Shown here: positions 13,968 through 21,707 of the stretch, piece after piece
How the letters are laid out: each line of letters starts with the position of its first letter
How positions within the stretch are numbered: the stretch's first letter is position 1
Assembly: GCA_016873595.1 (NCBI GenBank)
Contig: VGWZ01000008.1
Span: 1-23,268 of the forward strand
DNA from: Nitrospira sp.
Lineage (GTDB): Bacteria > Nitrospirota > Thermodesulfovibrionia > Thermodesulfovibrionales > SM23-35
Length of the DNA stretch: 23,268 nt
Direction of reading: 5' to 3'
Made by a program: the position numbers and the translations under genes
The notes under the pieces: model-generated
Told to the model about the DNA's origin: nothing
Databases searched by the model: none
What the model saw: the letters and a program-made list of their open reading frames with translations, nothing else

Positions 13968-15587
13968 TTATATTTTTTCTATTCTTGGGAATAGGTGAGC
14001 ACCTTTTCTTATTTTCTGCTCAGGCTTCAGCCCACCCCATGCGATGTGTATCGCAGTGCCGATTTCTTCATCAATCCCGAGTTGCTGGCAGATTTTTTGT
14101 CCTGTATCGGGCATAAAGGGATACACATAAATTGCAATAATTCGTAGTGTTTCAGCAAGGGTATGTAGCACACCTGAGAGTTTACCAATATTCTTTGTCT
14201 TCCACAGTTGCCATGGAGCTTCATCTTCTATTAATTTATTCGCATCGTTAATTATTTCCCAGATTTTATCAAGTGCATGACCAAATGATAATCTTTCCAT
14301 GGCAAGATCAAATGTCTCATTCATGTCTTCTACAAGACGTTTAAGGTGAATTTCCCTTTGCAGATCTACTTCTCCATGAATATCATGTAATCCTCCCTTA
14401 CCCCCCTTTAGTAAAGGGGGGCAGGGGGGGATTTTCCCTTCACAATATTTTTCAATCATTGTCAGTGTCCTGCTGAGAAGATTTCCAAGGTCATTTGCAA
14501 GATCATTATTAATACGCTTTATCAATGCCTGTTCAGAAAAATCACCGTCAAGCCCAAAGGGGACTTCTCTAAAAAGGAAATACCTGAAGGCGTCTGTCCC
14601 ATATTTATTGACTATCTCATTTGGGTCAACAACATTCCCAAAAGACTTGGACATCTTCTTCCCATCAACAGTCCACCATCCATGTGCAAAGATGTTCTTT
14701 GGCAAAGGCATGTCAAGTGCCATAAGCATTGTTGACCAGTAGACTGCATGTGTGGTGAGGATGTCCTTTCCTATCAGGTGATGCTCAGGGGGCCACCAGT
14801 CTTCAGAGCCGAGAGAGGAGAAACGAGAGTCAAGATTTGAGGGATGGATGTGGGGATCTGCAAGATAGTCTATTGCTGAGTAGTAATTTACAAGTGCATC
14901 AAACCAGACATAGGTAACAAAGTTGTCATCGAAAGGAAGTACTATGCCCCATGAGAGTCTCTGCTTCGGCCGTGATATGCAGAGGTCGCCGAGTGGGTTG
15001 TTTTTTAAGAATCCGAGAACCTCGTTTTTCCTTGCCTCAGGAAGGATATATGATGAATTTTCCTCAATGTAGTATATGAGTCTTTCCTGGTACTTCGACA
15101 TTAGGAAGAAATAGTTTTCCTCTGCAATGTGCTCAACAGGTCTTTTGCACTCCGGGCATTCCCCCTCTATGACTTCCTTCTCTGTCCAGAATCTCTCATC
15201 CGGTATGCAGTACCATCCTGAATAGGCTCTCTTTTCTATCTCGTTCTTTTCCCATAGCTTTGTGAGGAGCGATTGAACAGTTTTTACATGTTCTGAATCT
15301 GTAGTGCGTATGAACGCATCATTGTGAATAGTGAGCTTTTTCCAGAGGGATTTGAAATTTTCAACCATTAAATCAGCATGTTCTTTTGGTGACATGCCCT
15401 TTTCCTGTGCTGCTTTTTCGACCTTCTGTCCATGTTCGTCAGTACCTGTTAAAAAAAATACTTTTTTGCCTTTTAACCTGTTATATCGTGCGAGGATGTC
15501 AGCAGCTACGGTTGTATAGGCATGGCCGATATGCGGTATATCATTGACATAATATATTGGTGTGGTGATGTAAAACTTACCGGTCAA
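13968..15587 (-). CDS. metG: Methionyl-tRNA synthetase
   Basis: A 539-residue class I aminoacyl-tRNA synthetase that charges tRNA-Met. Visible are the HIGH signature in YYVNDIPHIGHAYTT, the zinc-knuckle region with Cys in WYCIPDERFW and CPEC, the ENYFFLMSKY segment, the WFDALVNYYSA region, KMSKS in DGKKMSKSFGNVVDP, and the anticodon-domain motif NDLANDLGNLLSRT. It lacks the C-terminal EMAP-like tRNA-binding domain found in longer forms (about 640-680). A glycine/proline-rich insertion (IPPCPPLLKGGKGGL, about residues 386-400) is encoded by a palindromic repeat between the Rossmann core and the anticodon-binding helices. The start overlaps the ricT stop by 4 bases. Confidence 0.96.
   Translation of the reverse strand: MTGKFYITTPIYYVNDIPHIGHAYTTVAADILARYNRLKGKKVFFLTGTDEHGQKVEKAAQEKGMSPKEHADLMVENFKSLWKKLTIHNDAFIRTTDSEHVKTVQSLLTKLWEKNEIEKRAYSGWYCIPDERFWTEKEVIEGECPECKRPVEHIAEENYFFLMSKYQERLIYYIEENSSYILPEARKNEVLGFLKNNPLGDLCISRPKQRLSWGIVLPFDDNFVTYVWFDALVNYYSAIDYLADPHIHPSNLDSRFSSLGSEDWWPPEHHLIGKDILTTHAVYWSTMLMALDMPLPKNIFAHGWWTVDGKKMSKSFGNVVDPNEIVNKYGTDAFRYFLFREVPFGLDGDFSEQALIKRINNDLANDLGNLLSRTLTMIEKYCEGKIPPCPPLLKGGKGGLHDIHGEVDLQREIHLKRLVEDMNETFDLAMERLSFGHALDKIWEIINDANKLIEDEAPWQLWKTKNIGKLSGVLHTLAETLRIIAIYVYPFMPDTGQKICQQLGIDEEIGTAIHIAWGGLKPEQKIRKGAHLFPRIEKI
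14390..14432. repeat. C-run/G-run palindromic repeat in frame inside metG
   Basis: The core is CCCCCCTTT (14401-14409) and AAAGGGGGG (14413-14421) with a three-base loop. Outer flanks TCCCTTA and GCAGGGGGGGA extend the pairing. On the metG strand it encodes PPCPPLLKGGKGG without breaking the frame. The same family occurs twice in hemW (21849-21890 and 22259-22298), and a shorter relative occurs at 375-401. Confidence 0.85.
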
Positions 15588-16441
15588 TTTCTACGAAACC
15601 TTCTTCTGTGTCTTCTCCTGCGCCTGTGTTTTCCTGCATATTCTTGCTTTTCAGGTTGAGGAGGAGGTGATGGTGAGTCGGTCTCGGGTTGAGCAGGAGG
15701 CTCATTTGCTTCTGAAGGTGATTCGCTTGTGGTAACTATCATTCCAAATGTTTCTTCATCTTCTGAAATTGATATGGAGTTGTCCTCTGTCAATGCTGCA
15801 TCTTCTAAAGACAGTTCACTATACTCAAAGCCCAGACAGCACATGAGCCTTCCACAGACTCCGGATAGCTTGCCTGTGTTCAAAACAAGTTCCTGTTTCT
15901 TTGCCATTTTGATAGAAATAGGCTCAAATGATGTCAGGAATTTCATGCAGCAGAGTTCTCTCCCGCATATTCCCATACCACCTACTATCTTTGCCTCATC
16001 CCTCACCCCTATCTGTCTCATTTCAATCCTTGTCTTGAATTTTGCTGCGAGGTCTTTTACGAGTTCCCTGAAGTCTATTCTCTTTTCTGCAGTGAAATAA
16101 AAGATAATTCGTTTTCTGTCAAGGGTAACCTCAGTGCAGATAAGCTTCATCGGAAGTCCTCTTGCCATTATTCTCTCAAGGGAATACTCCCTTGCCTCTG
16201 ATTCGAGTTTTTTGTTTTCCTGGCTCTGCTGAAGATCTTCCTCTGTTGCTTTACGAATGACTTTTTTCAATTCTCTGTCAGGGTTTTCCAGTGTGTGGCG
16301 ACCCATGATGACGTTCCCTATGCTGAGACCAAGTTCAGACTCTACCACCACAAGGTCACCTTCGTGTACTTCTACTCCGTTCACCTCGAAGTTATATATC
16401 TTCCCGCAGGATTTGAAACGTACTCCTATTACTTCAGGCAT
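15584..16441 (-). CDS. ricT: PSP1-domain protein, RicT/YaaT family
   Basis: A 285-residue protein. The PSP1 domain covers roughly residues 1-205: VIGVRFKSCGKIYNFEV at the start, the EGDLVVVESE strand, RKRIIFYFTAEKRIDFRELVKDLA, and the cysteine-rich core GGMGICGRELCCMKFL and GKLSGVCGRLMCCLGFE. In Bacillus, RicT forms an iron-sulfur complex with RicA and RicF that guides RNase Y processing of mRNAs; partners are not in this window. The C-terminal tail is low-complexity: an acidic/proline-rich linker, then a basic run (KHRRRRRHRRRFRRN) that could bind RNA. The tail is unusual and probably lineage-specific. Gene order holB-ricT-metG matches the widespread tmk-holB-yaaT-metG neighbourhood. Confidence 0.9.
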   Translation of the reverse strand: MPEVIGVRFKSCGKIYNFEVNGVEVHEGDLVVVESELGLSIGNVIMGRHTLENPDRELKKVIRKATEEDLQQSQENKKLESEAREYSLERIMARGLPMKLICTEVTLDRKRIIFYFTAEKRIDFRELVKDLAAKFKTRIEMRQIGVRDEAKIVGGMGICGRELCCMKFLTSFEPISIKMAKKQELVLNTGKLSGVCGRLMCCLGFEYSELSLEDAALTEDNSISISEDEETFGMIVTTSESPSEANEPPAQPETDSPSPPPQPEKQEYAGKHRRRRRHRRRFRRN

Positions 16442-16461
16442 GGTATTTACCCCTTATAGAC

Positions 16462-16586
16462 AAATTCTAAATCCTAAGAACGAAATTCTAAACAAGCACA
16501 AATTATCAGAAAAATTGAAACATTTTGAATATTCGAATTTGAGATTTTGAATTTGTTTAGGGTTTAGTATTTCGAATTTAGAATTT
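16462..16586. repeat. AT-rich inverted-repeat element between ricT and holB
   Basis: The left end AAATTCTAAAT (16462-16472) and the right end ATTTAGAATTT (16576-16586) are exact inverted copies. Further inside, GAAATTCTAAAC and, on the opposite strand, GAAATACTAAAC also match. It looks like a non-autonomous miniature element. Its right end overlaps the last codons of holB and supplies its TAA stop. Confidence 0.65.
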
Positions 16587-17639
16587 TTCATTTTTAAATC
16601 TCCTTAAAATAGAACCCGTATAGTTCCATGTGAGGGATTTGTTTAAATTAAAATTAAAATATACTTTTAAGGTATTCAGGTTTTGATAGTTTTCTATTAT
16701 ACCCTTTAAATCCATCGAACTGCTCAACTTCTTAACAGAGTCTTTAATATCTGAGTTGATGAGATTCTTTGTGTCCCGGGTTATCTTTAGTATAGCTGCA
16801 TCTCGGAGGAGGACAAGTAAAAGGTCAAACCACTTTTCCATCTCTTCTTTTGAAGTCCAGCCATCTTTTTCTGTATTCAGCATCCCCTGGAGCAGTTGGA
16901 TAAACCATGTCCTTTCTTCGATAAGATCTCCCGAGATTGCGAGACCTGGTCTTCCCATTGAAAGTCTCACAAGAGTTGAAAGTTGAGAGTCATCTTTCAC
17001 TGGTTTTTTTGATTTTTTGGCTTGCACGCTTGCAGGCTTGCCAGCTTTTTGACTCATAACTGTTTTTATGACTTTTTCGCATGCCTCGACAGGGAGAGGT
17101 GTAAAGTTTATCTTTGAACACCGCGACCGTATTGTGTCAGGCAGTCGGTCAGGGCTTGATGATATAAGGATGATAAGACTATCTTCTGGAGGTTCTTCAA
17201 GTGTTTTAAGAAAAGCATTTGCCGCATAGGGATTCATTGTATCCGCTTCATCTATTATGACGACCTTTTTCCTTCCCTCGAATGGTTTAAAAGAAAGTGC
17301 GTCATCAATCGCCCTTATCTCTTCTATCCTTATCAGTCCACTTTTAGGTGAGATGAAAAGAAAATCAGGGTGACTTCCAGTATCAATTTTCTTGCATGAA
17401 GGACATTCTTCACAGGCGTCTATCTGAGTTGTGAGTTCATTATTATTTAACTCAATGCCCTGTGATCTCTGCTCTCTGCTCTGACAATTCAATGCCTTTG
17501 CAAGATTAATGGCAGTAAATTTCTTGCCTATACCCGGTTCTCCTGCAAATAGATATGATGAAGGTATTCTTCCTCTCTGTATCGTTCTCAGCAGTATAGT
17601 TACTGCTTTGTCCTGTCCTATAATGTCCCGAAGTGCCAT
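16578..17639 (-). CDS. holB: DNA polymerase III delta-prime subunit
   Basis: A 353-residue AAA+ clamp-loader subunit that helps open and load the sliding clamp. It shows DIIGQDKAV, the P-loop FAGEPGIGKKF, the zinc-module cysteines (LNC, then CEECPSCKK), the Walker B VVIIDEADTM, the NAFLKTLEEPPEDS helix, and the SRC motif (TIRSRCSKI). Two inserts look foreign: SREQRSQGIELNNNELTT between the first zinc Cys and the rest, and KAGKPASVQAKKSKKPVKDD after the SRC domain. Both are encoded by repeat-like DNA (CAGAGCAGAGAGCAGAG; GCTTGCAGGCTTGCCAGC). The final residues and stop come from the AT-rich element at 16462-16586. The neighbours tmk and ricT support the assignment over DnaX. Confidence 0.92.
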   Translation of the reverse strand: MALRDIIGQDKAVTILLRTIQRGRIPSSYLFAGEPGIGKKFTAINLAKALNCQSREQRSQGIELNNNELTTQIDACEECPSCKKIDTGSHPDFLFISPKSGLIRIEEIRAIDDALSFKPFEGRKKVVIIDEADTMNPYAANAFLKTLEEPPEDSLIILISSSPDRLPDTIRSRCSKINFTPLPVEACEKVIKTVMSQKAGKPASVQAKKSKKPVKDDSQLSTLVRLSMGRPGLAISGDLIEERTWFIQLLQGMLNTEKDGWTSKEEMEKWFDLLLVLLRDAAILKITRDTKNLINSDIKDSVKKLSSSMDLKGIIENYQNLNTLKVYFNFNLNKSLTWNYTGSILRRFKNEKF

Positions 17640-17670
17640 TTTAACTCAGGTAATACAAATGAGATAATGC

Positions 17671-17689
17671 CCCGATAAAATCGGGGCTG
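17671..17689. repeat. Perfect palindrome upstream of holB
   Basis: GCCCCGAT and ATCGGGGC form a perfect 8-bp stem with an AAA loop. It lies in the 5' region of holB, with no T-run, so it is not an obvious terminator. The shorter form CCCGAT/ATCGGG is embedded in the structured element at 17727-17851, suggesting one small palindrome family inserted twice. Confidence 0.65.
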
Positions 17690-17726
17690 ATACCATTATG
17701 TACATTGCTCATAAATTAAAATAAAA

Positions 17727-17851
17727 AGGCAGGACAAAGTATTTGAGCGGTTTTAAATTCTTTCGGAGAAAGAATTTACCTCGGAGTCTCCCGATGTATA
17801 TCGGGTGCCGAGTCCGCCTAAGGCGGAAAGCGAAAATGCTATGCCCTGCCT
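17727..17851 (-). repeat. Structured palindromic element, copy 2 (after tmk)
   Basis: The ends AGGCAGG (17727-17733) and CCTGCCT (17845-17851) open a long imperfect outer stem (CA, AG and ATTT blocks also pair). Inside are the perfect 10-bp hairpin AAATTCTTTC/GAAAGAATTT (about 17756-17778), a hairpin with CTCGG/CCGAG and CCCGAT/ATCGGG arms, and an extra TCCGCCTAAGGCGGA palindrome (17813-17827). The core (CGGTTTT, hairpin, ACCTCGGAG) matches copy 1 at 10038-10143, but the outer stem does not. Read on the minus strand, it starts five bases after the tmk stop and is followed by a T-rich run, so it may terminate the tmk transcript. Confidence 0.72.
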
Positions 17852-17856
17852 GTATG

Positions 17857-18498
17857 TCATATTTTTAAAAATAAGTCGGAAACTATATTTACTATTTTAC
17901 CGTGTATTTCCTCTATACTTTTCGAGGCATCTATTAATTTTATCCTCTCAGGTTCTTTTGCTGCAATCTCAAGATAACCATTTCTCACCTTTTTATGAAA
18001 CACTCTATCCTCAAGCTCTAATCTGTCTGCCTTATGAATACCTCTGTTTCTCTCCATGCCAACCTCGACATCAAGATCAAGGAGTATGGTGATATCAGGT
18101 TTTAAGCCTGCGGTGACTATTCTGTCGATTGAATCTATAAGATTTAAATCTATTCCTCTTCCATAACCCTGGTACGCAACAGTTGAATCATTAAACCTGT
18201 CTGTGATCACTATAGCACCTTTTTTTATTGCGGGACGGATAACCTCCTTTATAAGTTGTGCACGTGACGCATTATAAAGCATGAGTTCCGAAACAGGTGT
18301 CATTTCCTGATGTTCTACTGAGAGCAGGAGCTCCCGTATCTTTAGTCCAATTTGTGTACCGCCAGGCTCTTCTGTGAGAACAACTGTATAACCTTTTTTG
18401 TGTAGAAATTCATAAAGGAGCAGTGCCTGGATTGTCTTGCCCGAACCTTCGATTCCTTCAAAGGATATGAAGACACCCTTCTTCACCGTATCACCCAT
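17857..18498 (-). CDS. tmk: Thymidylate kinase
   Basis: A 213-residue P-loop kinase that phosphorylates dTMP to dTDP. Visible motifs are the P-loop FEGIEGSGKT, the TEEPGGTQIG segment that holds dTMP, the ITDRFNDSTVAYQGYGRG motif (the DR, and the thymine-contacting region), and ILLDLDVEVGMERN. The lid holds RNRGIHKADRLE. Length is normal (about 205-215). Its ATG shares one base with the stop of the MetE-like gene upstream (TAATG). It supplies the nucleotide precursor used also for dTDP-sugars, such as those made by the rml genes in this window. Confidence 0.95.
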   Translation of the reverse strand: MGDTVKKGVFISFEGIEGSGKTIQALLLYEFLHKKGYTVVLTEEPGGTQIGLKIRELLLSVEHQEMTPVSELMLYNASRAQLIKEVIRPAIKKGAIVITDRFNDSTVAYQGYGRGIDLNLIDSIDRIVTAGLKPDITILLDLDVEVGMERNRGIHKADRLELEDRVFHKKVRNGYLEIAAKEPERIKLIDASKSIEEIHGKIVNIVSDLFLKI

Positions 18499-19532
18499 TA
18501 TGAAACTGTCTCCTTAAGTTGTTTAAGAAGTGTGAACACCTTCAACGCATCCTCAACATTCATTGATCCTGTACCGCATGAAGGTGTAAGGAGTATTTTA
18601 GAGCGTAAAAGATCTCCAGGTAAAAGTGCAGATAATTTCTCTATGCTCATGTCTAAACGTTTTCTGATCGAATCAAGATTTTCTTCTGTTATAGACTCGC
18701 TTGTGGGCACAATTCCCCATGCAAGGTATCCACCACTCCGAAAAAATTGGGTGAACTCTTCCGGATACATTGAGATTGTGTCGGTATATCCATAGGCGTC
18801 AAAGCTGATAATTGTTATCCCACTCTTGATAACCAAAGACCAGTCGGCCTTACTGCAACAATGGATTCCGGGAATACCTCCAGAATGCTTAATAGCATCT
18901 GTTGTTTCCTTTAGCAGTCTCAGTGCTTCTTCCGGATCAACGCCGAGATAACTTGTGCTTCCAAGAGCAGAGAGGATGGGTTCATCAACAAAGAGAATGA
19001 TTTTCTCAGCATAAGGTTTCAAAATCTCTATCTGCCACCTGATTTTTGCCTTAAGAACCATAAGTGATATTTCGCGGAGTTCTTCATCAAAATAGATTGG
19101 CTTGCCCTCAAAGTCCTTGAGTCCAAGGGTAAAGGTCAACGGACCGGTAACCTGCCCCTTAAGAGATGTGAATCTCTTATTTTTTATGAGACGTATAAAT
19201 GTGTGAAGACCTTTTGCATAGTCCTCGGAGATAGAAACTTTTAGCTCTTCTGAATAGTTTTCATAGAAACGTGTCAGTGCATCGCTTCCGTTTCTTTCTA
19301 CCCATGTACTTTCTCTATGATCATCAGTCTTTATAAATGGTATGCCTTCAGAGAACTGAGATATCATTGATTCATGGAATGATAATTTTGGAAGTTGAGG
19401 CCAGAAGGGGATGTCAAATGTCTCAAGCACAAGCCTGCATGCCTCTTCAGGGTCTTTATGCGGAAGACTTCCAATGCCTGTTGTCGAAAAAGGTGTAATC
19501 ATCTTAACATGATACTCTATCAATGAGTTCAT
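18498..19532 (-). CDS. MetE C-terminal-like (cobalamin-independent methionine synthase family) protein
   Basis: A 344-residue protein of the UROD/MetE-like superfamily. It opens with TTGIGSLPHKDPEEACRLV and ends with TPSCGTGSMNVEDALKVF. The HCC segment (GIHCCSKADWSLV) and the late Cys (PSCG) match the zinc-binding His-x-Cys ... Cys set of MetE, which activates the thiol of homocysteine. It lacks the N-terminal half of full MetE, so it resembles the short 'core MetE' found in archaea and anaerobes, where the methyl donor is probably a corrinoid protein rather than folate. The donor here is unknown. ATG 19502 (MITPFSTTG) is an alternative start; neither has a clear ribosome-binding site. It is coupled to tmk. 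Confidence 0.83.
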   Translation of the reverse strand: MNSLIEYHVKMITPFSTTGIGSLPHKDPEEACRLVLETFDIPFWPQLPKLSFHESMISQFSEGIPFIKTDDHRESTWVERNGSDALTRFYENYSEELKVSISEDYAKGLHTFIRLIKNKRFTSLKGQVTGPLTFTLGLKDFEGKPIYFDEELREISLMVLKAKIRWQIEILKPYAEKIILFVDEPILSALGSTSYLGVDPEEALRLLKETTDAIKHSGGIPGIHCCSKADWSLVIKSGITIISFDAYGYTDTISMYPEEFTQFFRSGGYLAWGIVPTSESITEENLDSIRKRLDMSIEKLSALLPGDLLRSKILLTPSCGTGSMNVEDALKVFTLLKQLKETVS

Positions 19533-19739
19533 TAGTCAATAGGGAGTGTCTTTAAGACTGCTAACCAGCTTGTCGGCTTACCGGCTTGATAGCTTTTTTG
19601 CTTGTCAGCTTCCACTTTCTATTATTTAATTGACAGTCCCCTAAAGCCTAAATTTCAATAGTCAAGTCTGACACCATAATGGATCTCTAATTGTCACCAA
19701 TACTATTGTCCCAATACTATTTATACTATTTTAAATGTC
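19533..19739. repeat. Repeat-rich gap between divergent genes
   Basis: About 200 bases without a gene. Bases 19565-19613 hold alternating short copies of CAGCTTGTCGGCTTACC-like units (GCTTGTC, GGCTTACC, GGCTTGATAGC, GCTTGTCAGC). These resemble the repeat-like DNA inside holB at about 17019-17055. TAGGGAGTGTC near 19540 and GACAGTCCCCTA near 19632 are imperfect inverted copies flanking them. Farther right, CAATACTATT occurs twice (about 19698 and 19712). Confidence 0.5.
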
Positions 19740-19767
19740 TTGACAGGATTCTTGAAAAATGTATAAT
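19740..19767 (+). promoter_or_regulatory. Near-consensus sigma70 promoter of the barrel-protein gene
   Basis: A perfect TTGACA (19740-19745), 16 bases, then a perfect TATAAT (19762-19767). Transcription would start near 19774, leaving only about 14 bases before ATG 19788 and little room for a ribosome-binding site. Confidence 0.85.
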
Positions 19768-19787
19768 GCAAGCATTAATTTAAAGAC

Positions 19788-20351
19788 ATGAAAAAGATAG
19801 CTCTCATTTGCAGTATTATCATAATATTTCTTATACCGAACTTGTCCCCCGGTGAGGAGAAGAAAAACTATGTCATGCTGAAGCCAGGGATTTATACTTT
19901 TACGGGTGGTGTTAGAGATGCAGATTTTCGTAAAGGATTCATCAGTGAAGCAGTATATGGTTACTACCTTCACCCAAATCTTATACTTGAGGGAGGAACG
20001 GGATATTTTCACGATGGCGTAAATAAGACATATGGAAACGACATAAAGGGAATTCCAATTTTTTTGACCGCAAAGGCTGTATATCCATTGAAAATGGTGG
20101 AGTTCTTAGCTGGATGTGGTATAGGAGTGTATTTCGTAAAGTTTCACGGTAAAATTAACAGCATTGTTACCGATGCCCGTGACACTATTTTCGGTAGCCA
20201 TATCTCGCTTGGTGCAAACTTCAATGTTTCATCTGCTACCTTCATCGGTATAGAAGGAAAATATCTTTTTACAGACAAGGCCGATTTTAAGATTTTAAGA
20301 AGTCATCTTGATGGCTATACCCTAACAGCAAACTTCGGATTCAGATTTTAG
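19788..20351 (+). CDS. Outer-membrane beta-barrel protein (OmpW/OMP_b-brl-like)
   Basis: A 187-residue protein with a signal peptide (MKKIALICSIIIIFLIPNLSPG). The mature chain alternates hydrophobic and polar residues in strands with glycine-rich turns (LILEGGTGYF, FLAGCGIGVYFV, SHISLGANFNV, FIGIEGKYLF) and ends in TLTANFGFRF, with the C-terminal Phe typical of outer-membrane barrels. About eight strands would fit a small OmpW/OmpX-type barrel; ligand or role unknown. It stands alone on the plus strand behind a near-consensus promoter and is followed by repeat debris, so it is probably monocistronic and well expressed. Confidence 0.82.
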   Translation: MKKIALICSIIIIFLIPNLSPGEEKKNYVMLKPGIYTFTGGVRDADFRKGFISEAVYGYYLHPNLILEGGTGYFHDGVNKTYGNDIKGIPIFLTAKAVYPLKMVEFLAGCGIGVYFVKFHGKINSIVTDARDTIFGSHISLGANFNVSSATFIGIEGKYLFTDKADFKILRSHLDGYTLTANFGFRF

Positions 20352-20398
20352 CAGTTAAGTAGAGTCTGTCCATAAAGTCGATATTTTGCCGTTTATTT

Positions 20399-20474
20399 GT
20401 CATTCCGGCTTGTCCGGAATCTTTCCGATGGCTTCTCAGAAGGATTCCCGGATCGCTTCGCTTGCTGGAATGAC
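20399..20474. repeat. GTCATTCC-type inverted-repeat element
   Basis: The ends GTCATTCCGGC (from 20399) and GCTGGAATGAC (to 20474) are inverted. Inside are CCGGAATC and GGATTCCCGG. This is a recognisable type of dispersed miniature repeat (GTCATTCC...GGAATGAC) found between genes in many bacteria. It begins about 48 bases after the barrel-gene stop. It has no coding role that I can see. Confidence 0.8.
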
Positions 20475-20844
20475 GTCCTTTTAACCTTTCATGGTACTTT
20501 ATACACAGACCAGACTCTAAATAAGGACAACTTGTTGATTTTGGGAAGAGATTATTCCTTGCCCGACCATCTTCTTGCTCAAGATTTTTTCTTCTTACGA
20601 TAAACAGGGTCAAGCTTATTACTCTTACAGATAAAGATGACAAAGTTATCTCTCATAAAGTGACAAAAAAGATAGATGACGAGACAAAAACAGCTCTAAC
20701 AGCGTTTGCAATAAAGGCAATAAGGGTCGATGACTCGTAGAGCAGAAAAGATGTATTGGCGAAAATGAATACCACTTTCTTTATTTTTCAAGGACTTACG
20801 TTCAAAAATTTATAAAGTCGGGTCTCAACTGCTTTTAACACTTT
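20475..20844. other. Gene-free stretch, probable gene debris
   Basis: Frames on both strands are short and lack ribosome-binding sites. A plus-strand coding-like tail (20606-20740) is listed separately. On the minus strand, a frame across about 20475-20643 joins the GTCATTCC element, so I do not regard it as a gene. Confidence 0.4.
20606..20740 (+). pseudogene. Possible C-terminal remnant of a decayed gene
   Basis: This stretch of 44 codons ending in TAG reads like soluble protein (LITLTDKDDKVISHKV, KKIDDETKTALTAFAIKA). It has no start codon or ribosome-binding site, and the frame upstream turns into low-complexity Phe/Leu codons and then the repeat at 20399-20474. I do not recognise the family. 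It may equally be a chance open stretch. Confidence 0.3.
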
Positions 20845-21501
20845 TTATTCTTTTTTCTGAAGCGGGATACGAATATTATCTATCCAAAGAATATTAAAAA
20901 CATCACCATAATCTTTTAGAAAACTTTTCATGGTAGACTGTGGATTCTCATTTTTTGTGTAACGTTGAAACTGGTTGTCTATATATTCAATAATTGTATT
21001 TTTATATCCTCCAGTATATGGATAAATACAATTGCTTATCACTGTGTTACCATCGAGGGTTAAAAGCCTTGTTGCAAATAGGTCACCCTTTTTTATCCCG
21101 CCTGCTAAATTCTTATTGCTCACAATGAAATCTCCACCCAGGAGCAAATCCTTAAGATGAATTTCCTCTTCGTGAGAAACAGAAATAACTTCATAAAGAC
21201 TCAATACAGTCCCTCTTATTTTATTGAGCAGTGCTGATTCATCATCTTTTAACTCTTTATTGCATTTGCAGTAGATGTCAATGAATGTCTCTTTATCATT
21301 GTTGACTTTATAATCAAAAATAAGCCAGTCCTCAAAATTCATAAAGGCGATATCAAGAGCAGTGCCTCTGAGAAAATCTTCTGGATAGTTATCCTCCCAG
21401 AAATATTCATATGCGTTGTCTATGGAATCTTTATAGTTTTCTCTCACATAAAGAATCATTGATTGAAAAAGTGTTGTTTTAAGATCCTGTTCTCTGTTCA
21501 T
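20845..21501 (-). CDS. Conserved-looking hypothetical protein, 218 aa
   Basis: An acidic, soluble protein with no signal peptide or membrane helix. The central part (AFMNFEDWLIFDYKV, FIDIYCKCNKELKDDESALLNKIRGTVLSLYEVISV, HLKDLLLGGDFIVSNK, KGDLFATRLLTLDGN) reminds me of the region that precedes the SEC-C zinc motif in some SEC-C-domain proteins. The C-terminal metal motif itself is absent. I assign no function. Good coding character and a ribosome-binding site (GGAG in AAGGAGAATAAAC before the ATG) support it as real. It lies alone between two repeats, downstream of hemW on the same strand. Confidence 0.7.
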   Translation of the reverse strand: MNREQDLKTTLFQSMILYVRENYKDSIDNAYEYFWEDNYPEDFLRGTALDIAFMNFEDWLIFDYKVNNDKETFIDIYCKCNKELKDDESALLNKIRGTVLSLYEVISVSHEEEIHLKDLLLGGDFIVSNKNLAGGIKKGDLFATRLLTLDGNTVISNCIYPYTGGYKNTIIEYIDNQFQRYTKNENPQSTMKSFLKDYGDVFNILWIDNIRIPLQKKE

Positions 21502-21561
21502 GTTTATTCTCCTTATGATACTCTTGTATTATCCCTGACAGTTCTGTACATTTATTTATCT

Positions 21562-21653
21562 TGTCATGCCGTACTTGATACGGCATCCAGTCTTTATTTG
21601 TCTGGATTCCTGCTGGAGTTTATCCCGTACCATTATACGGGGCAGGTATGACA
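21562..21653. repeat. TGTCATGCC-type inverted-repeat element
   Basis: The ends TGTCATGCC (21562-21570) and GGTATGACA (21645-21653) are inverted with one mismatch. Inside are the hairpins GCCGTACTTGATACGGC and CCCGTACCATTATACGGG, and an ATCCAG/CTGGAT pair. This is a typical miniature dispersed repeat, related in style to the element at 20399-20474. It lies between hemW and the hypothetical gene, and could fold in their transcript. Confidence 0.8.
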
Positions 21654-21707
21654 GTAGAGTATAGTTTTTTTAGGACACCACACTCTATACTACATTTGCG
21701 TAAACTC

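Noticed and set aside
17805..18092. Plus-strand frame opposite tmk
   Set aside because: It lies antisense to conserved tmk motifs and has low-complexity hydrophobic content.
20341..20643. 100-residue minus-strand protein after the barrel gene
   Set aside because: Half of it reads through the GTCATTCC repeat and the rest has no recognisable family or ribosome-binding site.
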